DNA of 64,000 nt. Source: Mimachlamys varia (taxonomy: Eukaryota; Mollusca; Bivalvia; Pectinida; Pectinidae). The first letter of the stretch is position 1; each line of letters begins with the position of its first letter. The stretch spans positions 63,053,686 through 63,117,685 of the forward strand of contig OX392529.1 in assembly GCA_947623455.1 (NCBI GenBank), given 5' to 3'. Both the position numbers and the translations under genes were made by a program. Below the pieces are notes generated by a model. That model worked only from the letters and a program-made list of their open reading frames with translations, was not told the origin of the DNA and did no database searches. Shown one piece after another: positions 1-12,500 of the stretch.

Positions 1-162
1 GGTGAGCTCCGGTAAGAGAAAGAGAGAGTTGCCAATCTCTGGCTTTATACGTCTCTGGTGAAATGTTCGTAACTATTTTGTTCATTATAGTCAAATCTTC
101 GAAACACAGATTTCATTTGAAAACTAATAAACGTTGGAATGGTTCAATAAAGGTAACAGCCT

Positions 163-275
163 GAAATTTGCAAGCTCCGCCCACGTATATTGTTGGTGAC
201 GTCACACAATTATGTTTCAAACTGTAGGATTTGCATAGCTTCGCCCACATGTATTGTTGTCGACGTCATAGACAT
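163..275. repeat. two diverged direct repeats, each with a CRE-like GACGTC core
   Basis: Two imperfect copies about 60 bp apart share TTTGCA, GCYYCGCCCAC, TATTGTTG and GACGTCA. The first contains a full palindromic TGACGTCA at 197-204, the consensus for CREB/ATF factors; the second has CGACGTCA at 261-268. The gene start is about 3 kb away, so a regulatory role is only a possibility; the pair may equally be a fragment of a dispersed repeat. Confidence 0.4.
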
Positions 276-1005
276 TTGTCACGTGTTTGACTACAGTTAT
301 GATATATTATACACCTAGCCAGGGACGTACATATGTGAGACGTCCCTGATCATGCATATATACATGTACGTCTATCTCTGATAAAATCCGTGGTGATACT
401 AATTGTTTATGTTTATATTATAAATGCTGTTAATTCATCAATGTTCCGTAGATTGAGTCATTCTGTTCGGACAATTAATTTTATTAATTTACTTTTAATT
501 TTATCGGCCATTTTAACTTTCGTGCCGACACATGTCCATGACGATCGCGAGTGATTTTGTAACGTCGGTACACGGCATGCTAGGATCAAGTTCACCATAA
601 CAATCCTTGGCCTACGTTTCGTCAGTTCGTATTACGGAATAACCCAAGACAACGATACAGACAATCGTTAGATTGGCTGGCTTTGTGTGACAAAACAGAA
701 GAACGTGTTCTTTAACTTTTTAAAGTAAGAGGGGCTATATATATTTATGATGTTGTTATGTAAGGAAAACGACTGTCAAATGTGTAAATTGTGATTCTGT
801 AACAGGAAGTTGATCAATTTTTTGACGTTGGTCGATCAGCTGTCAGATTTCACAATATTGGTAAATTTGTTTATGCTCGTTTTCCTTTACATGTGACCTA
901 AATTGCATACACAGATATATATTTGTCTTTATATTTTATTCTTTATAGGTAGAGTCAAAATGTTATATTGTAAGTTGTTTTTATTGTGTGATATTAACAT
1001 TATAA

Positions 1006-1020
1006 GGGGGGGGGGGGGGG
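1006..1020. repeat. poly-G run
   Basis: Fifteen consecutive G on the + strand inside AT-rich sequence. Length is likely to vary between alleles and between sequencing methods. Confidence 0.9.
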
Positions 1021-3240
1021 CGATCATGATCAGTCAGCTCTATTTTTATACATTTCCGTCAGATGTCGCATGATTTTGCGCATATAAACTGATTCGTTCT
1101 TATAATTATCATCGCACGTATACGATTCCATGATTTTGAAAATTTTCAAAAGTACTAATATTACTACCTTTACACAACTCTGGATATTTCTGTGACTTAA
1201 TATTAGGCGATCTCACACTTTACCATAAGGAATTGAGCGGAGAGTCTTGATTTGATGTAAGTTGATTTAAGTCAATTTGTTCAGTAATCATGACAAGGCA
1301 TTCAGTTAAAATTATCATCATATATATTTTTGACGCCAATATACATTGTAAGCTTCAATTATATATAGCTTCTGAGGGTGTATGAATGATTCAATCTGTA
1401 TAATCATTGATCATAGGTGTCTCAACCTCTGAAACCTCCAATGAGGGAGATCTCCTTCTTTCCATTTATTCAAATTCAATGAGGAAGAAAGTGTGTTAAA
1501 TGCGACTGAAACTACATTACTCAATTTGTCTTTCCCTTATATTATTATGTATCAAAATAACTTAACAAGTATTCATTTCATCCAGACACACCTATTATGG
1601 TCATTACACATACATCTGTATCCTGCAGTAACTCGGATCTGATTTGACCACAGGATGTAGATTTTGAGTTTGTGTGAGATAATTATAAGACTTAAATGAG
1701 GGAGATTTCGAGGGAGATTGGTAAATTTTGGTCAAAATGAGGCAAGAGGGAGTCTCCCACCTAATGATGGAGGGTTGACAGGTACATGCAAATGTATGAT
1801 TGATACTAATTATATAATGTAACTAAATGAAGTCCAGTTTCACCAGTACATTAATACACTAAAATATGGTGGTATTTCTTGAACCGCTCCATTTGCATTC
1901 ATCAAAATATAGAGTATGCCTTCACAATTAAATCAAAGCCATTCTCGGTCTCTGTGACAACTTATATATTTAATACAAGATTATAATTATATGTCTCTGC
2001 ATAATGTGTAGATAATATTCTCATCAATAAGCTTAAGCTTTACATAACATATACTGATGTTATTAATCTGTGTTGTCGTTGGTGCTATATATTGTCACTG
2101 CCATTCTAGTGCTATTCATTGTTAAACAAGTGTAAGCCTGCTGTGATATAAGGGAATTGGATTACTCTGAGAAAGGTAAACATTTATCACACAATGTTCA
2201 AGTTGTTGTGACTTTTAAATTGGATATAAGAACACTGACTTTAGAAAAAATCTGCATCTGGAACTTGTCGTCCATTGATCAAGATCTGTAGTAGTAGAAC
2301 ATCTGTGTGACAAAAATATTGGACAGAGAATAATGATCAGGCAGTAGTTTAAAACATAGTAAGTTATTTATTTTTGTCACATGGACAAAAATGTTGTTGC
2401 GCCAGATTTTGGCTATTATATATATAAATATAGAATTGAACTACCCCTGTGGCATCATCAGTCTTTGACGGTATAAGAGCAAGTTCATTTATTAAGACCA
2501 TGTGAAACATATTTCAATCCAAGCTATACCATTAATTTTGATCAAAATTCCACTACAGAAATTGTCAAAATATTCAGTGGTGATGTATGCTACATCATGC
2601 TATGATGGCCATAAAGGCAATGATAAAATATAATTTGATGTCTCTTGGTTGGTTCACCTATTGTTACCAATTTGTGTCTTTGCCCATATTTGTCATATAA
2701 TTTTGAAGATGCAGTATGAAGTCAGATTTGTCATCAAATTTTAATTTAAGAATGGATGGAACCTTGCAGCATTTAAATGTGACCCCTGTGACCCCTAGCT
2801 AGCATGACCAAATACAGTGCTTGTGACTCCGAAATGAATGACTGTCGTTAACTGAACACAAGAGGATAATAACAATGTTATCAATAATGACACAGATTCA
2901 TCACAATTTCTGTTATTTATTAATACAAACGTAAGACTCTGTAACTGACAGCCTGCCTTATAATATTTTAATTTTTAATATACTACTCCCCTCAGAATAG
3001 ACACTTTGCCATTGGTACATTGTGTTCTATATATAATATTATTAATTTGTTTCAACTGTGATTATATGTTATACACGCCTGCTTTCTATGTATGTACATA
3101 CTCATAGTATGTTATCTTGTATTGTTAATCTTAGTTTTGTCTGTCGTAGAAATAGCTCTACAGAGCTAATGTTATTTGATATAACACACAACACAAAATA
3201 AAAATTCTTGTATCATATTTGAAGGTTCTGAACAACCAAC

Positions 3241-3538
3241 ATGGAGTCTGAAGTGAAGAATGAGGTGATGGAGAGTAAGAGTGAAGACGAGGCGAAGCAG
3301 GCGCGTACCGAGTTTGCCATGGTTGTCTTCCACAACATTCCAGAGACCTACCCAGCTGACGCTCATATACAGTGTTGCTACACCATCACGTCAGACCTGG
3401 TGCCCACAAGTTACGACTGGGTGGGTCTCTACAAGGTCGGCTGGATGAGTACTAAGGACTACCACTACTACGAGTGGGCAGTTATAGCAAAGGACTACGA
3501 GATCGGCAAAGAGGCCGATAGTGCTGTCCTCTTCCCAG
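3241..3538 (+). CDS. TAX1BP1: TAX1BP1-like exon 1: start and first half of SKICH
   Basis: Residues 1-99. An acidic, lysine-rich lead of about 22 residues is followed by the SKICH beta-strands (FAMVVFHNIPETYPADAHI, DWVGLYKVGW). It ends at CCA G before GTAAAT, phase 1. The start context is ACCAACATGG. Confidence 0.92.
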
Positions 3539-6500
3539 GTAAATAGTGTTTCATTTATAGACTTTGATGTTCTCGATTGTCATTCAGGGTCTAGAAATCG
3601 AACAGGGATTAAAATATGAAGGGGCCCTGGTGCCAATTGCCCCTCAAAATTTGTCTTGACCACTAGTTTTTTTTAGAATTTTGCCATTTATAACTACTGC
3701 TAATTCTCTTCCGAAATGAGATGGGTTTCTAACTAAAAACAGTGAATTTTAATCCCTGGATTAAAATTACATCATTATGATGGTGGGAGTGATCTCCCAT
3801 TGCTAACAGTTGTAGTGTCTCTGATTTTTGTTGTAACTTGAATTTAATTACAGCTCATAAGATGCCTGATGATGATGGAGAATTTTACCAGTTTTGTTAC
3901 GTGACCAGTTCTGGACAGATCAGGGGAGCAAGTACACCATTCCAGTTTAAAAAACCAAGTGCAGATGACTATGTTGAAGTGGAAGATACTGACACTGACA
4001 TGTTGATCATCAGGTCTAAGTCTGTAGTACTGGAAGAACGACTCAAACTGATGGAAGAGGAGAAGGCTCGCCTAGAACAGGTACGTGTAACAGCCATTAC
4101 TAGCCGACATTCTACCACTAGCCCTCCACCTATGGGTTGCGAGTTCGAATTCCACGTGAGGTAGTTGCCAGGTACTGACCATAGGTCGTTGTTTTTTCTC
4201 TGGGTACTCCGGCTTTCCCCCACCTCCAAAAACCTGGCACGTCCTTAAATGACCCTGGCTGTTAATAAGAGGTAAAACAAAATAAACCAAACCAATGTGA
4301 TTGTTTCACATATGTACAATGTATGTTACCTACATACAAAATGTACCTGTACAGATAGTAGACTCGCCCACACTCACACATACACCTTTCAGGTTAACGT
4401 TACTATATAAAGATACAGGTAAATACACACACACTGACAAATACATGGACATTACATGGACAACACATGGTGAAGGGTAACTGATGTGCTGATGGTTATA
4501 ATGATGATATTAAGTGATGCTATTTAAAATAATACAAATTCTAATAATTAAAACTTTGTATATATACAGTCCAAGATTTTAACCCTAGTGCCACACAATA
4601 TTTTGTTGCATTATGTAAAAAATAAAAATATGTATGCCCCCTTTTCATTAAAAAATATTTCCCAAAATAAATTGTAGTTACTTTTCTATGCATTCTTTGC
4701 TGCATAATAAGTGCCTTTAAACTTCTAAAAAATCAATCTAGATACCAACCAACTCTCCTTTAACATACGTATGTAATCATAAATATATTTCTATTAACCT
4801 GAACTATTTGGCACACAGCTTCAAGAGGATATGGGGAAGGAGACAGATGGACTTGTTCAGAAGTTGTCCGACATGGACAGGCAACTCCTGGAGGCTCAGA
4901 AGGAATGCAGCCACCTGGAGGAGAGGGTCCAGGCAGGGGAGACCTACATCAGTCAGCTTAATCAGGTCGGTCACCACATCTAGGTCACACCACAACTAGG
5001 TCACATCATCTAGGTCACCCCATCAAGGTCACCTCATCTAGGTCACCACATATAGGTCACCCCATCTAGGTCACCCCATCAAGGTCACCACATCTAGGTC
5101 ACCCCATCTAGGGGTGCACGTCTATTGGAATTTGTGTTCATTAACAACCTTGACCAACTTTAACTCTTTCAGTTTGCCTGATGCTGGTGGGATCTCCCCC
5201 GCTGGTACACTCTTTACGTCCCCCACTGCAGTCAGCAGCTCCCGCCCGACTGATATATCAGAAGTAGTATCATTTTCTAAATATAAGCATTACATCACTT
5301 CCCATAATTCCTCAGCCTCGTTTCCGGTAATAACAAAGATGGATTCCATGCTTTCTACAGTATGATTTCCACTGTTTTACAATTAAATTTTTACCAATAT
5401 ATATGGGGATTTTTTGCAGGGAATATGTCTTGAGGACGCATTTTCATCCATGTAATCAGTGGTATGATATACACTAAAAGGTTACAGACTTCTGATAGTA
5501 TTTTAAGCTGAAAGAATTACCTAAAACATTGATAATGCTTTGACATGCAAATTGAAAAAAAGAAAAGAAATCCATCGTAGAAGTTTTTTTTTAAAAATTA
5601 CTCAGTACCTGGGTCTAGGGAGAAAACTCCATAACTTAGCAGGCAAAGGGGTGAAGGTCACTGAGGTGAAATAGTTAAAGGCCTAATATACGTAACTTTC
5701 GGCAAAACTTGAATCGAAAATCAAGCCTAATGGGGTGAAGGTCACTGAGGTGAAATAGTTAAAGGCCTAATATACGTAACTTTCGGCAAAACTTGAAGCG
5801 AACATCAAGCCTAATAAATTAATATATTTATAGATTTAGTTAAGATTAGCTGATATCAGCAATATTCTAGATAATTCTTACGCGGTTACCGGTACAGCAG
5901 TAGTTGAAACTCAATATTTGTAAACACGCGTCCATTTTGAACCGTCTTCTACCTTCAGTTTGTTGTTGAAGTGGGGCACACCTGAATTACTTTCAGTTCT
6001 TTGGATTTTTCTGTCAAGAGTTTCTTGTAAGTTACTGCTCAAGTTTACTTCATTTTAGGCTTATTTTTGCATGGTTATCAATTGGATTTTTTTCAGAATT
6101 TTTCAGAATTGCGAAAAATGTTGTTAAGTTATGTATATTGGGCCTTTAAATAAAACCAAGCTTTGAAAGGTTTGTATGATAACAGGAGTTAGTACCAGGA
6201 CTATTTCAGCAGTGAATGATGTCACCTGTGAGTGATGAACAGGAAGTTTCACCAGTGAAATGATGCACAGGAAATAGTACATAGACTGATTTAAGTGTGA
6301 GACTAATTGAACTGTGAGTGATGGATGTCATTTTAAAATTGTTTTCAGGAAGCCCATGACATGAACATAGTTCGTGAAGAGCTGCAAACTCGTCTAGATA
6401 CTCAGATTCATGATGGTGAGGAAATGGAGGGACGGATTTCTAGACTAAATGAAGAAATCCAGGAACTCAAGTCTGAGATACGTAAACTGCAGAATGAAAA

Positions 6501-9500
6501 GGACAAGTTTGAGGGTGAAATGAGAGTGATGACGGGACAGATAGAGCTGTACAAGGTACATCATCCACCTTTCATATATACCCGTTTGCTCACCTAGCTC
6601 AAAGGTCCTCAGGAGCTTATGTCTTATAACATTTTCTGTTGTTCATGAAAAATAATTTTCTTTGAACGGATTCTTCTTTAGAAACATTTTGTTTTGGGTA
6701 AGGGATGTTTTTCTGCTAGTTAAGTGAGAGAAAAGCTCAACAATAACATTGTCTGCAAAAGAATGAGTTTCACTTGCTTTACTTGCAATTCAAGGTATCA
6801 AGGCTCTTCTAAACTTTTTTCATGAATAAGTATTATACAATGTCTTGTTGATGAATAAATATTTTTCAATGACTTGTTGACGAATAAGTATTATACAATG
6901 GCTTGTTGATGAATTAGTATTATACAATGGCTTGTTGATCAATAAGTATTATACAATGACTTGTTGATGAATAAGTACTATACAATGACTTGTTGATGAA
7001 TAAGTATTATACAACTGCTTGTTGATCAATAAGTATTATACAGTGGCTTGTTGATGAATAAGTTTTATACAACTGCTTGTTGATGAATAAGTATTAAGTA
7101 TTATACAATGGCTTGTTGATGAATAAGTATTATACAATGGCTTGTTGATGAATAAGAATTATACAATGGCTTGTTGATGAATAAGTATTAAGTATTATAC
7201 AATGGCTTGTTGATGAATAAGAATTATACAATGGCTTGTTGATGAATAAGTATTATACAGTGGCTTGTTGATGAATAAGTATTAAGTATTATACAATGGC
7301 TTGTTGATGAATAAGTATTATACAATGGCTTGTTGATGAATAAGAATTATACAATGGCTTGTTGATGAATAAGTATTATACAATGTCTTGTTGATGAATA
7401 AGTATTATACAATGTCTTGTTGATGAATAAGTATTATACAATGGTTTGTTGATGAATAAGTATTATACAATGTCTTGTTGATGAATAAGTATTATACAAT
7501 GGCTTGTTGATGAATAAGTATTGTACAATGGCTTGTTGATGAATAAGTATTATACAATGGCTTGTTGATGAATAAGTATTATACAATGGCTTGTTGATGA
7601 ATAAGTATTATACAATGGCTTGTTGATGAATAAGTATTATACAATGGCTTGTTGATCAATAAGTATTATACAATGGCTTATTGATGAATAAGTATTATAC
7701 AATGGCTTGTTGATGAATAAGTATTGTACAATGGCTTGTTGATGAATAAGTATTATACAATGGCTTGTTGATGAACAAGTATTGTACAACTGCTTGTTGA
7801 TGAATAAGTATTGTACAATGGCTTGTTGATCAATAAGTATTGTACAACTGCTTGTTGATGAATAAGTTTTATACAAAGGCTTGTTGATGAATAAGTATTA
7901 AGTATTATACAATGGCTTGTTGATGAATAAGTATTATACCATGGCTTGTTGATGAATAAGTATTATACAATGGCTTGTTGATGAATAAGTATTATACAAT
8001 GGCTTGTTGATGAATAAGTATTATACAATGGCTTGTTGATGAACAAGTATTATACAATGGCTTGTTGATGAATAAGTATTATACAATGGCTTGTTGATGA
8101 ATAAGTATTATACAATGGCTTGTTGATGAATAAGTATTATACAATGGCTTGTTGATGAATAAGTATTGTACAATGGCTTGTTGATGAATAAGTATTATAC
8201 AATGGCTTGTTGATGAATAAGTATTATACAATGGCTTGTTGATGAATAAGTATTATACAATGGCTTGTTGATGAACAAGTATTATACAACTGCTTGTTGA
8301 TGAATAAGTATTATACAATGGCTTGTTGATGAATAAGTATTATACAATGGCTTGTTGATCAATAAGTATTATACAATGACTTGTTGATCAATAAGTATTA
8401 TACAACTGCTTGTTGATGAATAAGTTTTATACAAAGGCTTGTTGATGAATAAGTATTAAGTATTATACAATGGCTTGTTGATGAATAAGTATTATACAAT
8501 GTCTTGTTGATGAATAAGTATTATACAATGGCTTGTTGATGAATAAGTATTATACAATGTCTTGTTGATGAATAAGTATTATACAATGGCTTGTTGATGA
8601 ATAAGTATTATACAATGGCTTGTTGATGAATAAGTATTATACAATGTCTTGTTGATGAATAAGTATTATACAGTGGCTTGTTGATGAATAAGTATTATAC
8701 AATGGCTTGTTGATGAATAAGTATTATACAATGGCTTGTTGATGAATAAGTATTATACAATGGCTTGTTGATAAATAAGTATTATACAATGGCTTGTTGA
8801 TGAATAAGTATTGTACAATGGCTTGTTGATGAATAAGTATTGTACAATGGCTTGTTGATGAATAAGACTTCATGCTTTTTGCCTGGTTCTTGATTAGGTT
8901 ATTTTTATTTTGCGACAAGGGGGAAAATTGCTATACAATGTGTAGTATAACATACATTGTATTTGTGATAACAGACTCCTCCCTGTAATGTGTTTCCTAC
9001 AGCATAGCAAGACCTTCACTGATAGCTCTTCAGTTAACACACTAACGTAGCACTGTCCCTGTACGAGATCCAATATTTCACTATACATATATATACAATA
9101 TTTTCTTTGTATTCTAGAATCATTTTGCTAAGTCTGAGACATCAGCCAAGGAAACTAATGAAAAGTTAGAGACATTGACCAGGGAATTGTCTGAAAGTGA
9201 AAGTGTTATCATTACGCTGAGGAACCAAGTGGATGGGTTGCAGCAAGAAATACGGGACAAAGCTAAACATTTAGAACAGCACGTCACAAGCTCAAAAGAC
9301 GATCAGGTAAGCTAACCATCTAGAACAGCACGTCATACGCTCAAAAGACGATCAGGTAAGCTAACCATCTAGAACAGCACGTCATACGCTCAAAAGACGA
9401 TCAGGTAAGCTAACCATATAGAACAGCGTGTCATACGCTCAAAAGACGATCAGGTAAGCTAAACGTCTAGAACAGCGTGTCATACGCTCAAAAGACGATT

Positions 9501-12500
9501 AGGTAAGCTAACCATATAGAACAGCGTGTCATACGCTCAAAAGACGACCAGGTAAGCTAACCATATAGAACAGAACGTCACAAGCTCAAAAGACGATCAG
9601 GTAGGTTAACCATATAGAACAGCACGTCAAAAGCTTGAAAGACGATCAGGTAGGTTAACCATACAGAACAGCACGTCAAAAGCTCAAAAGACGATCAGGT
9701 AGGTTAACCATATAGAACAGCACGTCAAAAGCTTGAAAGACGATCAGGTAGGTTAACCATATAGAACAGCACGTCAAAAGCTTGAAAGACGATCAGGTAG
9801 GTTAACCATATAGAACAGCACGTCAAAAGCTTGAAAGACGATCAGGTAGGTTAACCATATAGAACAGCACGTCAAAAGCTTGAAAGACGATCAGGTAGGT
9901 TAACCATATAGAACAGCACGTCAAAAGCTTGAAAGACGATCAGGTAGGTTAACCATACAGAACAGCACGTCACAAGCTCAAAAGACGATCAGGTAAGCTA
10001 ACCATATAGAACAGCACGTCAAAAGCTCAAAAGACGATCAGGTAGGTTAACCATATAGAACAGCACGTCAAAAGCTCAAAAGACGATCAGATAGGTTAAC
10101 CATATAGAACAGCACGTCAAAAGCTCAAAAGACGATCAGGTAGGTTAACCATATAGAACAGCACGTCAAAAGCTTGAAAGACGATCAGGTAGGTTAACCA
10201 TATAGAACAGCACGTCAAAAGCTTGAAAGACGATCAGGTAGGTTAACCATATAGAACAGCACGTCAAAAGCTTGAAAGACGATCAGGTAGGTTAACCATA
10301 TAGAACAGCACGTCACAAGCTCAAAAGACGATCAGGTAGGTTAACCATATAGAACAGCACGTCAAAAGCTTGGAAGACGATCAGGTAAGCTAACCATATA
10401 GAACAGCACGTCACAAACTCAAAAGACGATCAGGTAGGTTAACCATATAGAACAGCACGTCAAAAGCTTGAAAGACGTTCAGGTAAGCTAAACATATAGA
10501 ACAGCACGTCACAAGCTCTAAAGACGATCAGGTAAGCTAACCATATAGAACAGCACGTCACAAGCTCGAAAGACGATCAGGTAGGTTAACCATATAGAAC
10601 AGCACGTCAAAAGCTTGAAAGACGATCAGGTAGGTTAACCATATAGAACAGCACGTCAAAAGCTCAAAAGACGATCAGGTAGGTTAACCATATAGAACAG
10701 CACGTCAAAAGCTTGAAAGACGATCAGGTAGGTTAACCATATAGAACAGCACGTCAAAAGCTTGAAAGACGATCAGGTAGGTTAACCATATAGAACAGCA
10801 CGTCAAAAGCTTGAAAGACGATCAGGTAGGTTAACCATATAGAACAGCACGTCACAAGCTCAAAAGACGATCAGGTAGGTTAACCATATAGAACAGCACG
10901 TCAAAAGCTTGGAAGACGATCAGGTAAGCTAACCATATAGAACAGCACGTCACAAACTCAAAAGACGATCAGGTAGGTTAACCATATAGAACAGCACGTC
11001 ACAAACTCAAAAGACGATCAGGTAGGTTAACCATATAGAACAGCACGTCACAAACTCAAAAGACGATCAGGTAGGTTAACCATATAGAACAGCACGTCAC
11101 AGGCTCGAAAGACAATGTTTTCATCGATACTGAGATTGAGGAACTCTTTAGTGTTCTATTTATAGACATAAGGGTATTTCCAGTTTTCACAGCTTGCGTA
11201 ACTTGCACATGCAGGTAACTTAGCTTTACGTTTGAATGATTTTCTATCATTCGGGTAGATCGATATTAGGATGTTTTCATTGTGTCACTACCACACATAC
11301 TTATGGCTTGGTTTGTAATAAAAGCATGACTGATTTCTACTCACTTTGTGATCTTATTGTGTAGGGTATGAACATTTGGCTTCGTCAGAACAAGATTGAA
11401 ACTCCCAAGATGAAAGCGTGTCCGAATAATTTTGCATAAAGTTCGATAGAATTATTAGCGGATGGAATTCGGCAAAAGCATATCAATAACTGTTTTCAGA
11501 TATAAATTTGTGCCAATGTAAATCGATATGACGATATAATACTGACCTTGTATTAAATAAAATGTTGTGAATGCAATCTATTATGCAACTTCAGTATCGC
11601 CACCCTCCTTATACCGCCATTATTGCTATGGTGGCAGCAAAACGAGGGAACACTGTAGTTTTAAAAAATTCAGTGCCTCGTGCAAATTCAACTTTTTAAC
11701 ATGATGTTAAAATTCCTCTGCATAGCAACGCATGGACTCTCTGATTGAACGTCTGAAAAATACGGAGGACAAACTTGAGGCAGCAGAGAACACGAAGAAA
11801 CTCATGCAAGAGGAGATGAGATGTTATGAGGAGATGAAAGAGAAAATGTCATCAGACCTAGAGGTGAGTAACATATATCATTGACCTAGATGTGTCAGTC
11901 ACATGTACCATTGACCTAGAGGTCAGTAACATGTACTATTGACCTAGAGGTGTCAGTAACATGTACCATTGACCTAGTGGTGTCAGTAACATGTACCATT
12001 GACCTAGAGGTCAGTAACATGTACCATTGACCTAGAGGTCAGTAACATGTACCATTGACCTAGAGGTCTCAGTAACATGTACCATTGACCTAGAGGTGTC
12101 AGTAACATGTACCATTGACCTAGAGGTGTCAGTAACATGTACCATTGACCTAGAGGTCAGTAACATGTACCATTGACCTAGAGGTCTCAGTAACATGTAC
12201 CATTGACCTAGAGGTGTCGGTCACATGTACCATTGACCTGGAGGTGTCAGTAACATGTACCATTGACCTAGAGGTGTCAGTAACATGTACCATTGACCTT
12301 GAGGTGTCAGTAACATCTACCATTGACCTAGAGGTGTCGGTAACATGTACCATTGACCTAGAGGTCAGTAACATGTACCATTGACCTAGAGGTCAGTAAC
12401 ATGTACCATTGACCTAGAGGTCAGTAACATGTACCATTGACCTAGAGGTCAGTAGCATGTACCATTGACCTAGAGGTGTCAGTAACATGTACCATTGACC

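Larger units (their letters stand above)
1..3240. other. 5' flank of the TAX1BP1-like gene
   Basis: About 3.2 kb of AT-rich DNA with no convincing coding frame on either strand. It should hold the promoter and possibly an untranslated first exon of the gene starting at 3241; a possible 3' splice site (TTTGAAG) lies about 18 nt upstream of the start codon, but I cannot place a transcription start. Visible features are an imperfect direct repeat at about 163-275 carrying GACGTC motifs and a G-run at 1006-1020. Confidence 0.5.

Noticed and set aside
4072..4290. Minus-strand open frames over exon 2 and the SINE
   Set aside because: They overlap the SINE and the well-supported exon on the opposite strand.
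6822..8867. Regularly spaced repeats considered as a CRISPR array
   Set aside because: Units are directly adjacent with no unique spacers, and the setting is an intron of an animal gene. The same holds for all other arrays here.
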